Shown here: one piece after another, positions 46,155 to 56,964 of the stretch
Layout: every line of letters starts with the position of its first letter
How positions within the stretch are numbered: position 1 is the stretch's first letter
NCBI GenBank assembly: GCA_026686845.1
Contig: JAIVEN010000010.1
Span: 36,492,001 to 36,556,000, forward strand
Reading direction: 5' to 3'
From: Adenanthera pavonina
Lineage: Eukaryota > Streptophyta > Magnoliopsida > Fabales > Fabaceae
Length of the DNA stretch: 64,000 nucleotides
The notes under the pieces: model-generated
Told to the model about the DNA's origin: nothing
The model's input: the letters and a program-made list of their open reading frames with translations, nothing else
The model's database searches: none
Program-made: the position numbers and the translations under genes

Positions 46155-47535
46155 ATGGTGCAAACCAGGAGCAGTGCGGGTGCAGGAGAACGACGCTTCG
46201 AAGACAGGCCTTCTTTGGAGGACCACCCTGTCATTCGGGCAATGCGTGAGGAGATGGAGGTATTAAGAAAGGAGAACGAGGAGATGCGTGAAAGGAATAG
46301 GCAGTTGGAGCAGGAACGCTATCATGAAGGTACTTCTCCTCCTCGAGGAGGGGAACGGGGGAATACCAATAGGGATACTCAGCGGTCACATCAGGAGGGA
46401 AGTCGACGGGAGGAAACACACCATTCAGAGACAAACATTGACAATTTGCGAGGAGATAAGCAGGCCGTTCGGAGACATCCGTTTGTTGATGGCATCATGG
46501 AGACGCCATTGCCAAAAGGATGGAAGGGCTTAAACCTAGAAAGATATGATGGTACTACCGATCCTGATGAGCATATGGATGCGTATGTCACGCAGGTGAA
46601 TCTGTTCACAAATGAGGATGCAGTTTTGTGTAGGGTTTTCCCTACGTCCTTGAAAGGACCAGCTCTGAGTTGGTATACCCGGCTCCCATCACGATCTATC
46701 GATTGTTTTGAAACTTTAGTCAATAAACTTGCGACAGGAGAAGGATGAGTCCCTAAGGAGTTTCATGGAGCGCTTCTCATCAGTCTCGGTAAAGATCCGG
46801 GATCTAAACCCTGAAGTAGTAATGCACACAATGCTGATGGCTCTCAAGCCGGAGCCGTTTGCCGACCACCTATGTCGAAACCACCTTCCGATATGGATGA
46901 GCTTAGAAATCATGCGGCCGGATATATACAAATGGAGGAGGTATCAAAGTTTAGAAATAGGGTTAGGACTGATCTGGACAAGCGAACGGAATTAAATTAC
47001 CGTGGAAGCCTAAGGCCGATGTTAGAGAAGGGGAAGTTTAAAAGAGAAGGTACTAGCCAGGGGCCGAAGTATGACTTCTACACTCCACTAAATACCAACC
47101 GAGCTCGAATTTTGGAAGAAGCTTGCAATACCGAATTGATACGGCTCCCAGCTCCCGGACACACCCCAGAGACGGCGGATCAATCAAAGCATTGCAGGTA
47201 CCATCGCAATTATGGTCACATCACGGAGGAGTGCTGGACATTACGGGACAAGATTGAGGAACTGATCTAGGCCGGGCATTTCGGCAACTTTGTACAGAGG
47301 GGTCACGGTAATCGTCCCTCCTATAATGGGCAAGGCCGCGGTAGAAGTCAAGCCCGAGCTCAGGAAGAACCTCGGCAACCGAACAAGGAAAGAAGACAGC
47401 TAGACGACACTCGAAATGGGGAAGAAAACAGAATAAGATGGGTAATCAACACTATAACTGGTGGGTTTGCCGGAGGAGGGGCAACCAGTTCGGCCAGGAG
47501 AAGACACCTGAGGGCCATTCGGACAGTAAATACGA
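46155..47535 (+). pseudogene. Retrotransposon gag, broken
   Basis: It encodes the capsid/nucleocapsid polyprotein that would package element RNA. It starts at ATG 46155 (MVQTRSSAGAG), has a coiled-coil stretch (REEMEVLRKENEEMRERN), the retrotransposon gag domain (PFVDGIMETPLPKGWKGLNL onward), and a zinc-knuckle-like CRYHRNYGHITEECW near 47193-47237. Breaks: the first frame closes at 46748 after an apparent internal deletion, reading resumes at about 46729 in another frame, and returns to the first frame near 46872. A TAG at 47268-47270 interrupts an otherwise open continuation, probably CAG to TAG. It cannot make a full Gag. Confidence 0.85.
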
Positions 47536-48125
47536 CGATGTACCGAGCACCCCGGAGTTCTTGTTCCATAACCTTTTCGGATAAGGATTTCGAAGAAGTC
47601 GATCCTAATCAAGACGACCCCATGGTGATTTCGGTGGAAGTGGCCAATTACGTTGTCAGAAAGACACTGATAGATCAAGGAAGCTCGGCGGATATCTTGT
47701 ATTATACCACTTTTCAGAAGCTCGAGATACCCGAAGAGACGATTAAGCCTTATCGTGATCCGTTGGTCGACTTTGCAGGAGAACATGTTCATACCCGAGG
47801 ATATGTGGAGCTGTTGACCACCTTCCGGGGAGATCTCGGATAAAAAACTATTATGATCAGGTACCTTATCATTGATGCAATAACTTCTTATAATATCTTG
47901 ATAGGTCGACCTGCGTTAAATGAGCTCGGTGCTTTGGTTTCCACTCTGCACCTCACGATGAAGTTTACCTCAGTGTCCGGGGACGTAGTTGCAATAAAGG
48001 CTGATCAAAAGGTTGCAAGACAATGCTATGTAGATAGTCTAAAAGTCACCAAGGGAAGGATAGTTGGCAATGGTGAGAATACGAGGAAGGATACAACATC
48101 AGTAAGTTTGGTGGAGCTTGATCCT
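47536..48125 (+). pseudogene. Retrotransposon aspartic protease region, broken
   Basis: This is the Gag-Pol protease. The catalytic Asp lies in LIDQGSSADIL (Asp codon 47673-47675) and the downstream family motif is YNILIGRPALNELGA (about 47890-47935). Same frame as the end of gag. A TAA at 47841-47843 splits it, with the frame open on both sides. The active-site triad is intact, so inactivity comes from the stop codon, not from motif loss. Confidence 0.85.
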
Positions 48126-49808
48126 CGACTTGATATACAGGATCAAAGGCCAAGGCCTATTGAAGAATTACAAAAATTTCAGCTCGCCGGTGAAGATCGG
48201 TGTACTAATCTTGGAAGTCAACTCAGAGGAGAGACAAAGGAGCAGATAACAAGGATGCTAAAGGACAATGCTGATTTGTTCGTATGGACTTCTTCAGACA
48301 TGCGGGGAATTGATCCAAATTTTTTATACCACAAACTGGCAGTATACCCTAAAGCTAAGCCGATAGCGCAAAGGAAGAGGCGGGTAGGCGAGGAAAGGCG
48401 GAAGGCAATGAGGGAAGAAACGGTAAAGCTAATTGATGCTGGGTTCATCCGAGAAATTGAATATACAACATGGTTGGGCAATGTGGTGCTCGTTAAAAAG
48501 GCTAATGGAAGGTGGATAATGTGCCACCGACCTAAACAAGTCATGCCCAAAAGATACATACCCCCTCCCCAGCATAGATCGGCTTGTAGATGGAGCGTCA
48601 GGCTGTGGCCTACTCAGCTTTCTGGATGCTTACTCCGGGTATAATCAGATAAGGATGTACCCCCCTGACGAGGAGAAAACCGCGTTCGACTTGATATACA
48701 GGATCAAAGGCCAAGGCCTATTGAAGAATTACAAAAATTTCAGCTCGCCGGTGAAGATCGGTGTACTAATCTTGGAAGTCAACTCAGAGGAGAGACAAAG
48801 GAGCAGATAACAAGGATGCTAAAGGACAATGCTGATTTGTTCGTATGGACTTCTTCAGACATGCGGGGAATTGATCCAAATTTTTTATGCCACAAACTGG
48901 CAGTATACCCTAAAGCTAAGCCGATAGCGCAAAGGAAGAGGCGGGTAGGCGAGGAAAGGCGGAAGGCAATGAGGGAAGAAACGGTAAAGCTAATTGATGC
49001 TGGGTTCATCCGAGAAATTGAATATACAACATGGTTGGCCAATGTGGTGCTCGTTAAAAAGGCTAATGGAAGGTGGAGAATGTGCCACCGACCTAAACAA
49101 GTTATGCCCAAAAGATACATACCCCCTCCCCAGCATAGATCGGCTTGTAGATGGAGCATCAGGCTGTGGCCTACTCAGCTTTCTGGATGCTTACTCCGGG
49201 TATAATCAGATAAGGATGTACCCCCCTGACGAGGAGAAAACCGCGTTCGACTTGATATACAGGATCAAAGGCCAAGGCCTATTGAAGAATTACAAAAATT
49301 TCAGCTCGCCGGTGAAGATCGGTGTACTAATCTTGGAAGTCAACTCAGAGGAGAGACAAAGGAGCAGATAACAAGGATGCTAAAGGACAATGCTGATTTG
49401 TTCGTATGGACTTCTTCAGACATGCGGGGAATTGATCCAAATTTTTTATGCCACAAACTGGCAGTATACCCTAAAGCTAAGCCGATAGCGCAAAGGAAGA
49501 GGCGGGTAGGCGAGGAAAGGCGGAAGGCAATGAGGGAAGAAACGGTAAAGCTAATTGATGCTGGGTTCATCCGAGAAATTGAATATACAACATGGTTGGC
49601 CAATGTGGTGCTCGTTAAAAAGGCTAATGGAAGGTGGAGAATGTGCCACCGACCTAAACAAGTCATGCCCAAAAGATACATACCCCCTCCCCAGCATAGA
49701 TCGGCTTGTAGATGGAGCGTCAGGCTGTGGCCTACTCAGCTTTCTGGATGCTTACTCCGGGTATAATCAGATAAGGATGTACCCCCCTGACGAGGAGAAA
49801 ACCGCATT
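48126..49808 (+). repeat. Tandem triplication of a 561-bp RT segment
   Basis: The units are 48126-48686, 48687-49247 and 49248-49808. Unit length is 561 bp, exactly 187 codons. By hand comparison units 1 and 2 differ at about five positions and units 2 and 3 at about three. Junctions read CCGCGTTCGACTTGAT, where the native downstream sequence is CCGCATTCATGACTG, so the breakpoint joins an RT-internal site back to an upstream site with only a TC microhomology. All three share the same frameshifting deletion. Confidence 0.95.
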
Positions 49809-50757
49809 CATGACTGAGAACGCTAATTATTGCTATCAGGTGATGCCGTTCGGATTGAAGAATGCTAGGGCTACCTACCAATGGTTGATGGATAAAATAT
49901 TTCAGGAACAGATCGGGAGAAACCTGGAAGTATATGTGGACGACATGGTAGTGAAGTCTGAAGATCCCTCCAAGCATGCAGCCGACCTTGGCGAGGTGTT
50001 CGGAAGAATACGGAAGTACAACATGAGGTTAAATCCTAAGAAGTGCGTATTCGGAGTCAACGGGGGGAAATTCTTAGGATTCATGTTAACACATCGGGGT
50101 ATTGAAGCCAATCCCGATAAATGTCGAGCTATTATTGACATGAGAAGCCCCCAAAACATAAAAGAAGTCCAGAAGCTGACAGGGCGATTAGCATCACTAT
50201 CCCGCTTCATACCAATATTAGCGGAGAAAGTTAGGCCGTTCTTTAAGTTACTTAAGAAGGTTGAGCGGTATGAGTGGAGTGAGGAATGTGAGCAGGCGTT
50301 TCAAAGTTTTAAAGGCTTCTTTTCGGCACCTTCGATCCTTAATCGGCCGGTTCCTGACAAAGAGTTGTTGTTGTATATGTTGGTGACCGAGCATGCAATT
50401 AGCTCGGTCATTGTGCAAGAAATAGGCAGGCAGCAAATACTGGTATACTTCATCAGCCGAGTATTGCACAACGCAGAATCGAGGTATCAGACTATTGAAA
50501 AGTTAGCTCTGGTTTTGGTTATATCAGCGAGAAGATTGCGACCTTATTTCCAAAGTCACGAGGTTGTTGTAAAGACTGATCACCCCGTAAAGCAGGTCTT
50601 AAGGAAACCTGAGTTAGCAGGCCGAATGATCTCGTGGTCAGTCGAGTTGTCAGAGTTCGGCATAAGATATGAGCCGAGAGGGCCAATTAAGGCGCAATGT
50701 CTATCTGATTTTGTCGCCGAACTTACCCCACCTGAAAATTCCAAAGACGGGGACTAA
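48126..50757 (+). pseudogene. Reverse transcriptase and first RNase H, with internal triplication
   Basis: The reverse transcriptase and its attached RNase H would copy element RNA to DNA. The N-terminal RT part is repeated three times (units of 561 bp). A short deletion just after KANGRW.MC (about 48523 in unit one, repeated in each unit) shifts the frame and makes every unit end in a stop. After the third copy, one long frame (to 50757) carries PSIDRLVDGASG, YVDD catalytic motif (49933-49944), LNPKKCVFGV, the connection region, and the RNase H part ending ELTPPENSKDGD. The TAA at 50755-50757 precedes the next domain without a gap, so it is also likely a nonsense change. Confidence 0.9.
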
Positions 50758-51235
50758 TGGATACTCTATGTGGATGGCTCGTCCAATACCAAGGGGAGTA
50801 GAGAGAGAATCATTTTGGAAGGCCCCGGAGGGATAACTTTGGAGCAGTCTCTTAAGATCGAATAACCAGGCCGAGTATGAAGCTCTCATTGCTGGGTTGA
50901 ATTTAGCTAGAGAGGTGGGAGCGAGCCAAGTTAGGTGTCGGAGTGATTCACAGCTGGTTTCTGAACAAGTCTCGGGAGCTTACCAGGCCAAAGACCCACA
51001 GTTGGCAAAGTACTTGAACAAGGTGAAACACTTGGTTGAATGCTTTGATGAATTCGCGATTGAGCACATTCCAAGAGAAGAGAACTCCCGAGCTGATTTG
51101 CTATCCAGATTGGCTAATGTCAAAAGGCTCGAGCAGCATGAGACGATCATCAGGGAGACAATATATCAGCCCAGTGTTAATCTTGAGAAGGTTATGGTCG
51201 GAAGTAGCCCAGACCAAGACTGGATGACCCCTATT
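50758..51235 (+). pseudogene. Second (archaeal-type) RNase H domain, broken
   Basis: WILYVDGSSNTKGS (from 50758) and, in another frame, QAEYEALIAGLNLAREVGAS, CRSDSQLVSEQV and HIPREENSRADLLSRLAN form the additional RNase H that characterises Tat-lineage elements. A frameshift lies between SLKIE and the QAEYEAL block (about 50860). The acidic residues of the fold (D in VDGSS, E in AEYEAL, D in SDSQL, D in RADLLS) are all visible. Confidence 0.85.
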
Positions 51236-52455
51236 TGAAACTATCTAGCTGAAGGGATTTTACCCAATGACCAGAATGAAGCAAGGAGACTGAAGATGAA
51301 GTCCTCCCATTACATAATAATAGGAAAAGACTTATACAGGTGAGGATTCTCAACCTCCCTCTTAAAATGCCTCACTCCTGAACAGGCGAAATATATTATG
51401 AGCGAAATCCATGAAGGAGTGTGTGGGATGCATACTGGTGGAAGATCTATGGCAGCGAGAGTAATTCGGGCCAGCTATTATTGGCCCATTATGCGAGCTG
51501 ATTGCACCGAGTATAGTAAGAAGTGTAATGAGTGCCAAAGGTTTGACAATCTACGCCATGCACCGCCGGAAGAATTGCACATATTGACGTCTCCGTGGCC
51601 ATTCATGGTGTGGGGAATGGATATTCTCGGACCTTTCACGATGGGTAAAGGGCAGGTCAAGTTCTTACTAGTTGGCATAGACTACTTCACTAAATGGATT
51701 GAGGCGGAATCGTTAGCTAAGATCACGGACAGCAAATACAGAAATTCATATGGAGGAATATTGTCTATCGGTATGGGATTCCTTACTCGGTAGTTACTGA
51801 TAATGGGAGGCAGTTTGTTGATGGAAACCTAAAGCAATTCTATGAACAGCTCGGTATCAAGCATCGAGTGTCTTCGGTCGAGCATCCCCAAACAAATGGA
51901 CAGGCAGAAGCGGCGAACAAGGTTATCCTCGGAGAACTCAAGAAGAGATTGGGAAGAGCGAAGGGGGCCTGGGCCGAGGAATTACCAAGCATCCTCTGGG
52001 CCTATCGTTGCACGCCTCAGTCAAGCACCAAGGAAACCCCTTTTAGGTTGACTTTTGGAGCTGACGCAATGATCCCTGTGGAAGTGGGAGAGCTATCCTT
52101 TAGGCGAATACTCCCCAATCAACATATAAATCAGGAAAACATGGAAGTCGAACTAGATTTATCCGAGGAGATCAGGAAAAATGCACGTATACAAGAAGAA
52201 GCTTGTAAGCAAAGAGTGGCTCGGCGTTATAATTCTCGGCTTAAGCCAAGGAGTTTTGTTGGCGGAGATCTCATTTGGAGAAAGCAGAGCAAAGCAAGGA
52301 AGAACATCGGCGAGGGAAAACTAGCTGCAAATTGGGAAGGGCCTTACCGAGTTACTGAAGCGTTGGGCAATGGAGCATATAGATTAGAAAAGCCGTCAGG
52401 AAAAGCAATCCCTAGAACATGGAATGCCTCTCACCTCAAATATTATTTCAGTTAG
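51236..52455 (+). pseudogene. Integrase, broken
   Basis: It would insert the DNA copy. An HHCC zinc domain (HEGVCGMHTGG ... CTEYSKKCNECQ) starts near 51410. The catalytic residues are Asp in WGMDILGPF (51620-51622), Asp in VTDNGRQF (51799-51801) and Glu in NGQAEAANK (51907-51909). The C-terminal region ends KYYFS before the stop codon at 52455. Breaks: TGA at 51236-51238 and 51341-51343, both explained by single transitions (TGG to TGA, CGA to TGA), and a one-base deletion near 51732 that shifts the frame between the two Asp residues. No chromodomain is seen, as expected for Tat elements. Confidence 0.9.
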
Positions 52456-52610
52456 TTGATGTACACAAGGGGGGCGATGTACTCTTTTTCCTAACTCGGT
52501 CTTTTGTCCCAAATAATATGCGAAAAAGGGTTTTGGCAGAGAAGGTTTTAACGAGGCACGCCTACCTACTTCAATAGAAGAAATTCTTTGTCATGATTAC
52601 GTTCATTAAC
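52456..52610 (+). other. Spacer between integrase and the 3' tandem repeats
   Basis: Non-coding sequence immediately downstream of the integrase stop; no motif recognised. Confidence 0.5.
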
Positions 52611-52950
52611 CTTGGTCAAGTGTGAACCGAGAGAAACAGAATTAAATCTCGGTCAAATATGAACTGGGGAGGCGGATAAAATTCGGTCAAGTATGAACCG
52701 AGGTGTTAAGTTAAAATTCGGTCAAGTATGAACCGAACACTCGAATTAAACTTGGTCAAGTTTGAACCAAAAATTTGTTAAAAACTCGGTCAAGTATGAA
52801 TCGAGGAATTGAAACTCGGTCAAGTATGAACCGAGGTCCCCAACTAAAACTCAGTCAAGTATGAACCGAAAGGCTGAATTAAATTTTAGTCGAGATCGAA
52901 CTGAGAGATTATGTTAAACTTAGTCCAAAAGATTGAACGCAGTCAAGTCG
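52611..52950. repeat. Tandem repeat in the 3' spacer (TCGGTCAAGTATGAACCGAG motif)
   Basis: About nine imperfect units of roughly 31-40 bp share the core CTCGGTCAAGTATGAACCGAG. Linkers vary (GTGTTAAGTTAAA, ACACTCGAATTAAA and others). Each core also contains a small CTCGGT...ACCGAG inverted repeat. Tat-lineage elements often carry such repeats between integrase and the 3' LTR. Confidence 0.9.
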
Positions 52951-53089
52951 TTAGGAACCGAGAAGAAAAGTAAGACTGTTATCATTGACTAAAAATAAGT
53001 CTGAGCAAGACGTCAAAGTAAAGAAAAGAAATAGACAATTAAGGAGGTGAACAGTTCGCAGCAGTAGGAACATTCCCCTTTTTAGTGTC

Positions 53090-54981
53090 CTACAATTCCT
53101 CCTCATCCACAAGCGCACCATCTTTGACGTCTTTATTTACATCAAATGCCGAGAGCTCAATTTTCGGCAGGAACAGATGCACCTGATGAAGTGCTTTATG
53201 GAAGCCCTCTACGTGCTCTTTCATTATATGTTGCACGGCTTCCTGAACGTCAGCCTCAAGCTCGACCTGCTTCTTCCTTGCATGTTCCAAATCCTTCTGC
53301 AAGTTAACAGCGAGGGCCGAGGATTCGGCTTCAACGTTCCTTGCCCAAGCAATCTCAATCGTCAGGGCATCCCGCTCCTTTTCGACTGCTTGCAACTTTA
53401 TCTCGGCATCAGCGAGTGCTCCTTTCAGCTCCTCTACTTGCAGAAGGAGAGTTGCTTGAGACTTTGAAGCATCGACGAGCTCCGAGGAAGCCTTGTCCTT
53501 CGCATTGGTTGCTTCCAGAAGCTCGGCCTTAACAGCTTTTAGACTACGGTCGCTCTCCTCAAATTCCTCCCCACAGAGCGAGGCCATGGTCGCGGCGCGC
53601 TGGCACATAGCCGACAGGGATTCCAAAACAACCTTGGGACCAAATCACTGCAAAATTTCCTTGTCCCCGACCTCCTGGATACCACTCCCGAAAAACTTGG
53701 CAATGTTAGGATCAATGCCCGAAGGCAAGCGTCTAACGGGAGACGGTAAGGGAGATCGGCGAACCGAAGATACAAGCTCCTCGCTGGCGGTTGGAAGTCG
53801 AGCACGTTTGCTCGGGGGCCTTCGTGAAGGAGAGTGAATCTCAACAACCTCAGCTGTCGTCATTACCTCGGCACGCCCTCTCTCCTCTTTATCGGGGCGA
53901 GCCCGCAGATTCTCGGCAATTGGTCCTGCTGATGGAGCCATGTTCTTTATTGAACGCCAGTTGAACTTCCCCATCACCACTACAAAATGGAAAATGTATA
54001 TTAAAAGCTGAAACAAGTATGGCAGCAGAAGATAAAAGAAAATTGGCACTCACGTTTAAAATCTTTATTGGGGGTTGAAGAGTAAGGGAGCATAAGTAAG
54101 ATTTTGAAGTTCAGGGGGCGAGGTAATTTATTCAACTTGTCGACATCCACCTTTTCGGATGCTGATATAGCCTCATAACACCAAGATTAGAACTTGATGG
54201 GAGTCCGAGTCCAGTATAGAGTAAACCTGGGTCGCCCCCCTCATCAAAGAACATTTCCGAGTAACCCTCGGCTGGGCGCACCTTGAAGAAACTTCCTTTG
54301 AAGTCTTTGTATGACGAGGTATAAGGACCGATTATCCTCCTCCTATTCATAACCCTCGGTCGGCGTCATGTTTAATTTTTTACATAAGACCTCGAAAGCC
54401 TTTAGAAACGCCCAGCTATTGGGATGAAGCTGAGTTGGAGCGACGTTCAGTGCCTTTAAAACAGCGCAGTCGAAGTCTGAGAAAGGAAGGCCAACTCCCA
54501 GTGACTCGAATAATGTCTTATACATATATGTGAAATGTGCTTGCACTGGCAACGCTGACAGGAAAACATGCTCATCTTCAGCACACGGCTCGGCAATCAC
54601 GGCCTCTTCTGTTTGTGTGCTAGTCAGAGAGATCGACTTCCTCAGTTCCACAATTGATTCGGCAGTCCGAAATCTAGAGTGGTAGGATCTAACTTCTCCT
54701 TTCACCCAATAATAGCCCGGAAGTCGAATGTCAGGGACTGGGTCTCTCTGAACTCTTGAGACAACTTTTTGTGGCTTTTGTACAGCCACCTGCACGGCAG
54801 TAGCCGAAGATGAAGCCTCTATTTCAGCCGGACGGTCGGCCAGATGAAAATTCAACTCCGTGCTAGGAAAGGAAGGGTTTGACGGTGAAGGTTCTTCCCT
54901 GATGCCCATAACCTCCCTCTCAACCAGGATTCGATGAGAGGACGACCCAGCCGATGCCTCAGATCCTTAGTTTGAACTCAT
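53090..54981 (-). pseudogene. Antisense retrotransposon-associated gene (Transposase_28-like), spliced, broken
   Basis: This gene runs opposite to gag-pol. It likely starts at ATG 54981 (MSSN, then TAA at 54967-54969). The N-terminal half includes ALNVAPTQLHPNSWAFLKAF, characteristic of plant proteins labelled putative gypsy-type transposon (PF04195-like), and SYKDFKGSFFKVRPAEG. A GT-AG intron at 53980-54053 (74 nt; donor GTGAGT, acceptor TTTTGTAG) joins two open exons in phase. The last exon encodes MGKFNWRSIKNMAPSAGP, a basic PPSKRARLP patch and a long coiled coil ending at 53090. Further damage: a frame break around 54343-54350, a frameshift and stop in 54180-54240, and TGA at 53645-53647. 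The function of this gene type is unknown. Confidence 0.7.
53980..54053 (-). other. Predicted intron of the antisense gene
   Basis: On the minus strand the sequence reads AAAC followed by GTGAGTGCC, then a T-rich tract and TTTTGTAG before TGGTGATGGGG. Removing 74 nt joins the upstream frame to the downstream frame in phase without a stop. Consensus splice sites plus frame continuity are the evidence. Confidence 0.65.
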
Positions 54982-55433
54982 GATGGTTGGGAAAGATATA
55001 GAATAGCGCGTAATAATTGAGAACAGGGAGAAAAATAGAAGAGGGCATACCTGAGAAAATGACGAAAGGGGCAAGGAAAAGGAGGCCAAAGACGATGAAG
55101 AAAAGCAAATGCAGATTGAAGTAAAAGGATGAGCACCCAAGTCCTACACGTATATAGTGAAAACTCCCCCTCGAAATGAGCAAATTAATCATGACTTTAG
55201 GGAGCCAATCGTCACCATTGGGGGACGTGCTTCAGCTGACGAAAGGATGCAGCATTAAATAGCGCCGCGTGCAGCCATACGCGAAGGTGCATTACTATTT
55301 CAGAAACCGAAACGTCAAAGAACCTCTGGGAAGGTCCTGGAAGCCCTAGGGGACTGGAACAATTCAAATTCAAAAAACTAGTCTTTAGTCGGTCACGTGA
55401 TTCAGAGCCCTCTCGTCCAAATTGGACTCGAGG

Positions 55434-55446
55434 CTTAGGGGGCTAG
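55434..55446 (+). other. Polypurine-tract candidate
   Basis: TTAGGGGGCTAG directly precedes the 3' LTR. The G run is short and the tract is interrupted by pyrimidines, so this is a positional assignment. Confidence 0.45.
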
Positions 55447-55963
55447 TGTGCGGGCCAAAACGAGTGTGCCGAGATTACAAGTCTGAGGTGGATGGATACC
55501 CCTTTGAAGCCTCGCTTTCCGGGCTCATATACACCGAGATATAATTCGAAGACCGAGCTTAAGCGCAACGAACCGAGTATTACCTCGGTTATCGAACGAT
55601 GAGGCCGAGATATCGTATGGCCAAATGATCGTCCGACTGAATAACATCTCGGCCATATACGGGTTTCTCCACGAAAACTGTTTTACCTCAAAAACACCCA
55701 GCTAGGAGTAGCAGTTATGAGATCATAACAGTTATGGAATCATAACTGTAAGACGAAAAATCAGGGATCATGCAAAAAGAGCGCGATACTCCATGATGAT
55801 CATTTATGAAATATCCCGATAAATTAGAGATTACAGGGAGATGATGGTTAAACCTTAACGGTCAGAAGCAGGTCAATAAAAGGGAGAAAAAGATAAGCAT
55901 AAGGAGGAGAGAGCACCACACAAGAAAAAAAGAGGAATAGTCTCTCGGTCTTTTGACGAAACA
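55447..55963 (+). repeat. 3' LTR of the Tat element
   Basis: It begins TGTGCGGGCC, ends GACGAAACA, and is 517 bp. It is followed at once by GGGTT, the copy of the target site found before the 5' LTR. Confidence 0.95.
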
Positions 55964-55968
55964 GGGTT

Positions 55969-56631
55969 AAATGAGTCTAATATTTCAAAATTTGAGTTAT
56001 TAATTTATTCTTTAATTTAAGTTGGTTTGGGTTGGCTTTGACATTTTTTTCTTGGAATTCTGGCCTCACGTGAATTCGAGACCATTTGGTTTCTGTTTTT
56101 TTCACCCTACAAAAAATATTTTGATTTAATTTATTAAATGGATGTTCCATCCGTCATAAGCCATTTTAGCCATTCATTTGCCATTAAATGAACGATTCAA
56201 GTTGGACAAATCAAAATGCAATGTTTTATTAATTTTTTAATTGCAAATGCAACGATGGGCTGAACTGAATTCAAATTAATCTTTTCCGTAAATAAAATCA
56301 TTTTTAAACCGAATTGATGCCTTCAAATTCACAATCAAATCTTCTAATGAACCTTCTATACTAATTGTAATTTAAATTAAATATTTAATGTTGCGTAACA
56401 TATATATATATTTATTAAAAAATTAACACAAAAATATATTTATATACTGTAAAGGTGGAGGATATGATTTGCATATCATGGTGTTCTCTTCACGCAAGTT
56501 CAGTGAGAAAGAGAGAAAACTGAGAGTTTAGAACCTCTAATCCACCTTTTCTAATGCTCCTCTACATCTCCTTTATATTGAGGCCCCATGTGGTTTGAAC
56601 TCATTAAAATAGTTGAAATATGAAATACCTA
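55969..56631. other. Intergenic, no gene seen
   Basis: AT-rich continuation of the pre-insertion sequence; nothing recognisable. Confidence 0.6.
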
Positions 56632-56868
56632 CTCTTTTTATTTTTAATATAAGACCATTTTAATTAAATCACATAGATTAAGAATAAGAGTTAAAGTGAA
56701 TTAACTACTTTATTTTTTCAAAAATTTCAACATTTTTTTAAAACTATCCTTATTTAATTTCTTTCCATTTCTCTTTAAATACATTAAATAGATATATTTT
56801 TTAAAAATATATAATAAATATTACCCCATATATTATAAAAAGGTCTTATATTTAGAATTATGACAGAA
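56632..56868. mobile_element. Probable Stowaway-like MITE
   Basis: The left part CTCTTTTTATTTTTAATATA then AGACC is complementary to the right part around 56841-56860 (reverse complement TCTAAATATAAGACC). TA precedes the left end; the right boundary is approximate. Confidence 0.5.
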
Positions 56869-56964
56869 AACCCTATATTTAGGACTAGAAATAGTGTTAT
56901 ATTCTTGTAATCATTATTCAATCACAACTATTTCATTTTAATATTAATTTTTAATCAAGCACAC

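Larger units (their letters stand above)
45585..55963 (+). mobile_element. Complete Ty3/gypsy LTR retrotransposon, Tat lineage (decayed coding)
   Basis: A 10,379-bp element bounded by 517-bp LTRs and flanked by GGGTT on both sides (45580-45584 and 55964-55968). The order LTR, PBS, gag, protease, RT-RNaseH, second RNase H, integrase, long 3' spacer, LTR is Ty3/gypsy. The extra RNase H after the first and the antisense gene downstream of integrase are typical of the Tat group (Retand, Grande and Ogre relatives). By hand count the LTRs differ at about 20 of 517 positions (about 4%), mostly transitions. With a commonly used grass rate (1.3e-8 per site per year) that is about 1.5 million years, but the rate for this plant is unknown. 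Multiple stops and frameshifts make it non-autonomous. Confidence 0.95.

Noticed and set aside
48218..49681. Three near-identical 113-126-residue minus-strand ORFs
   Set aside because: They are antisense shadows of the triplicated RT segment.
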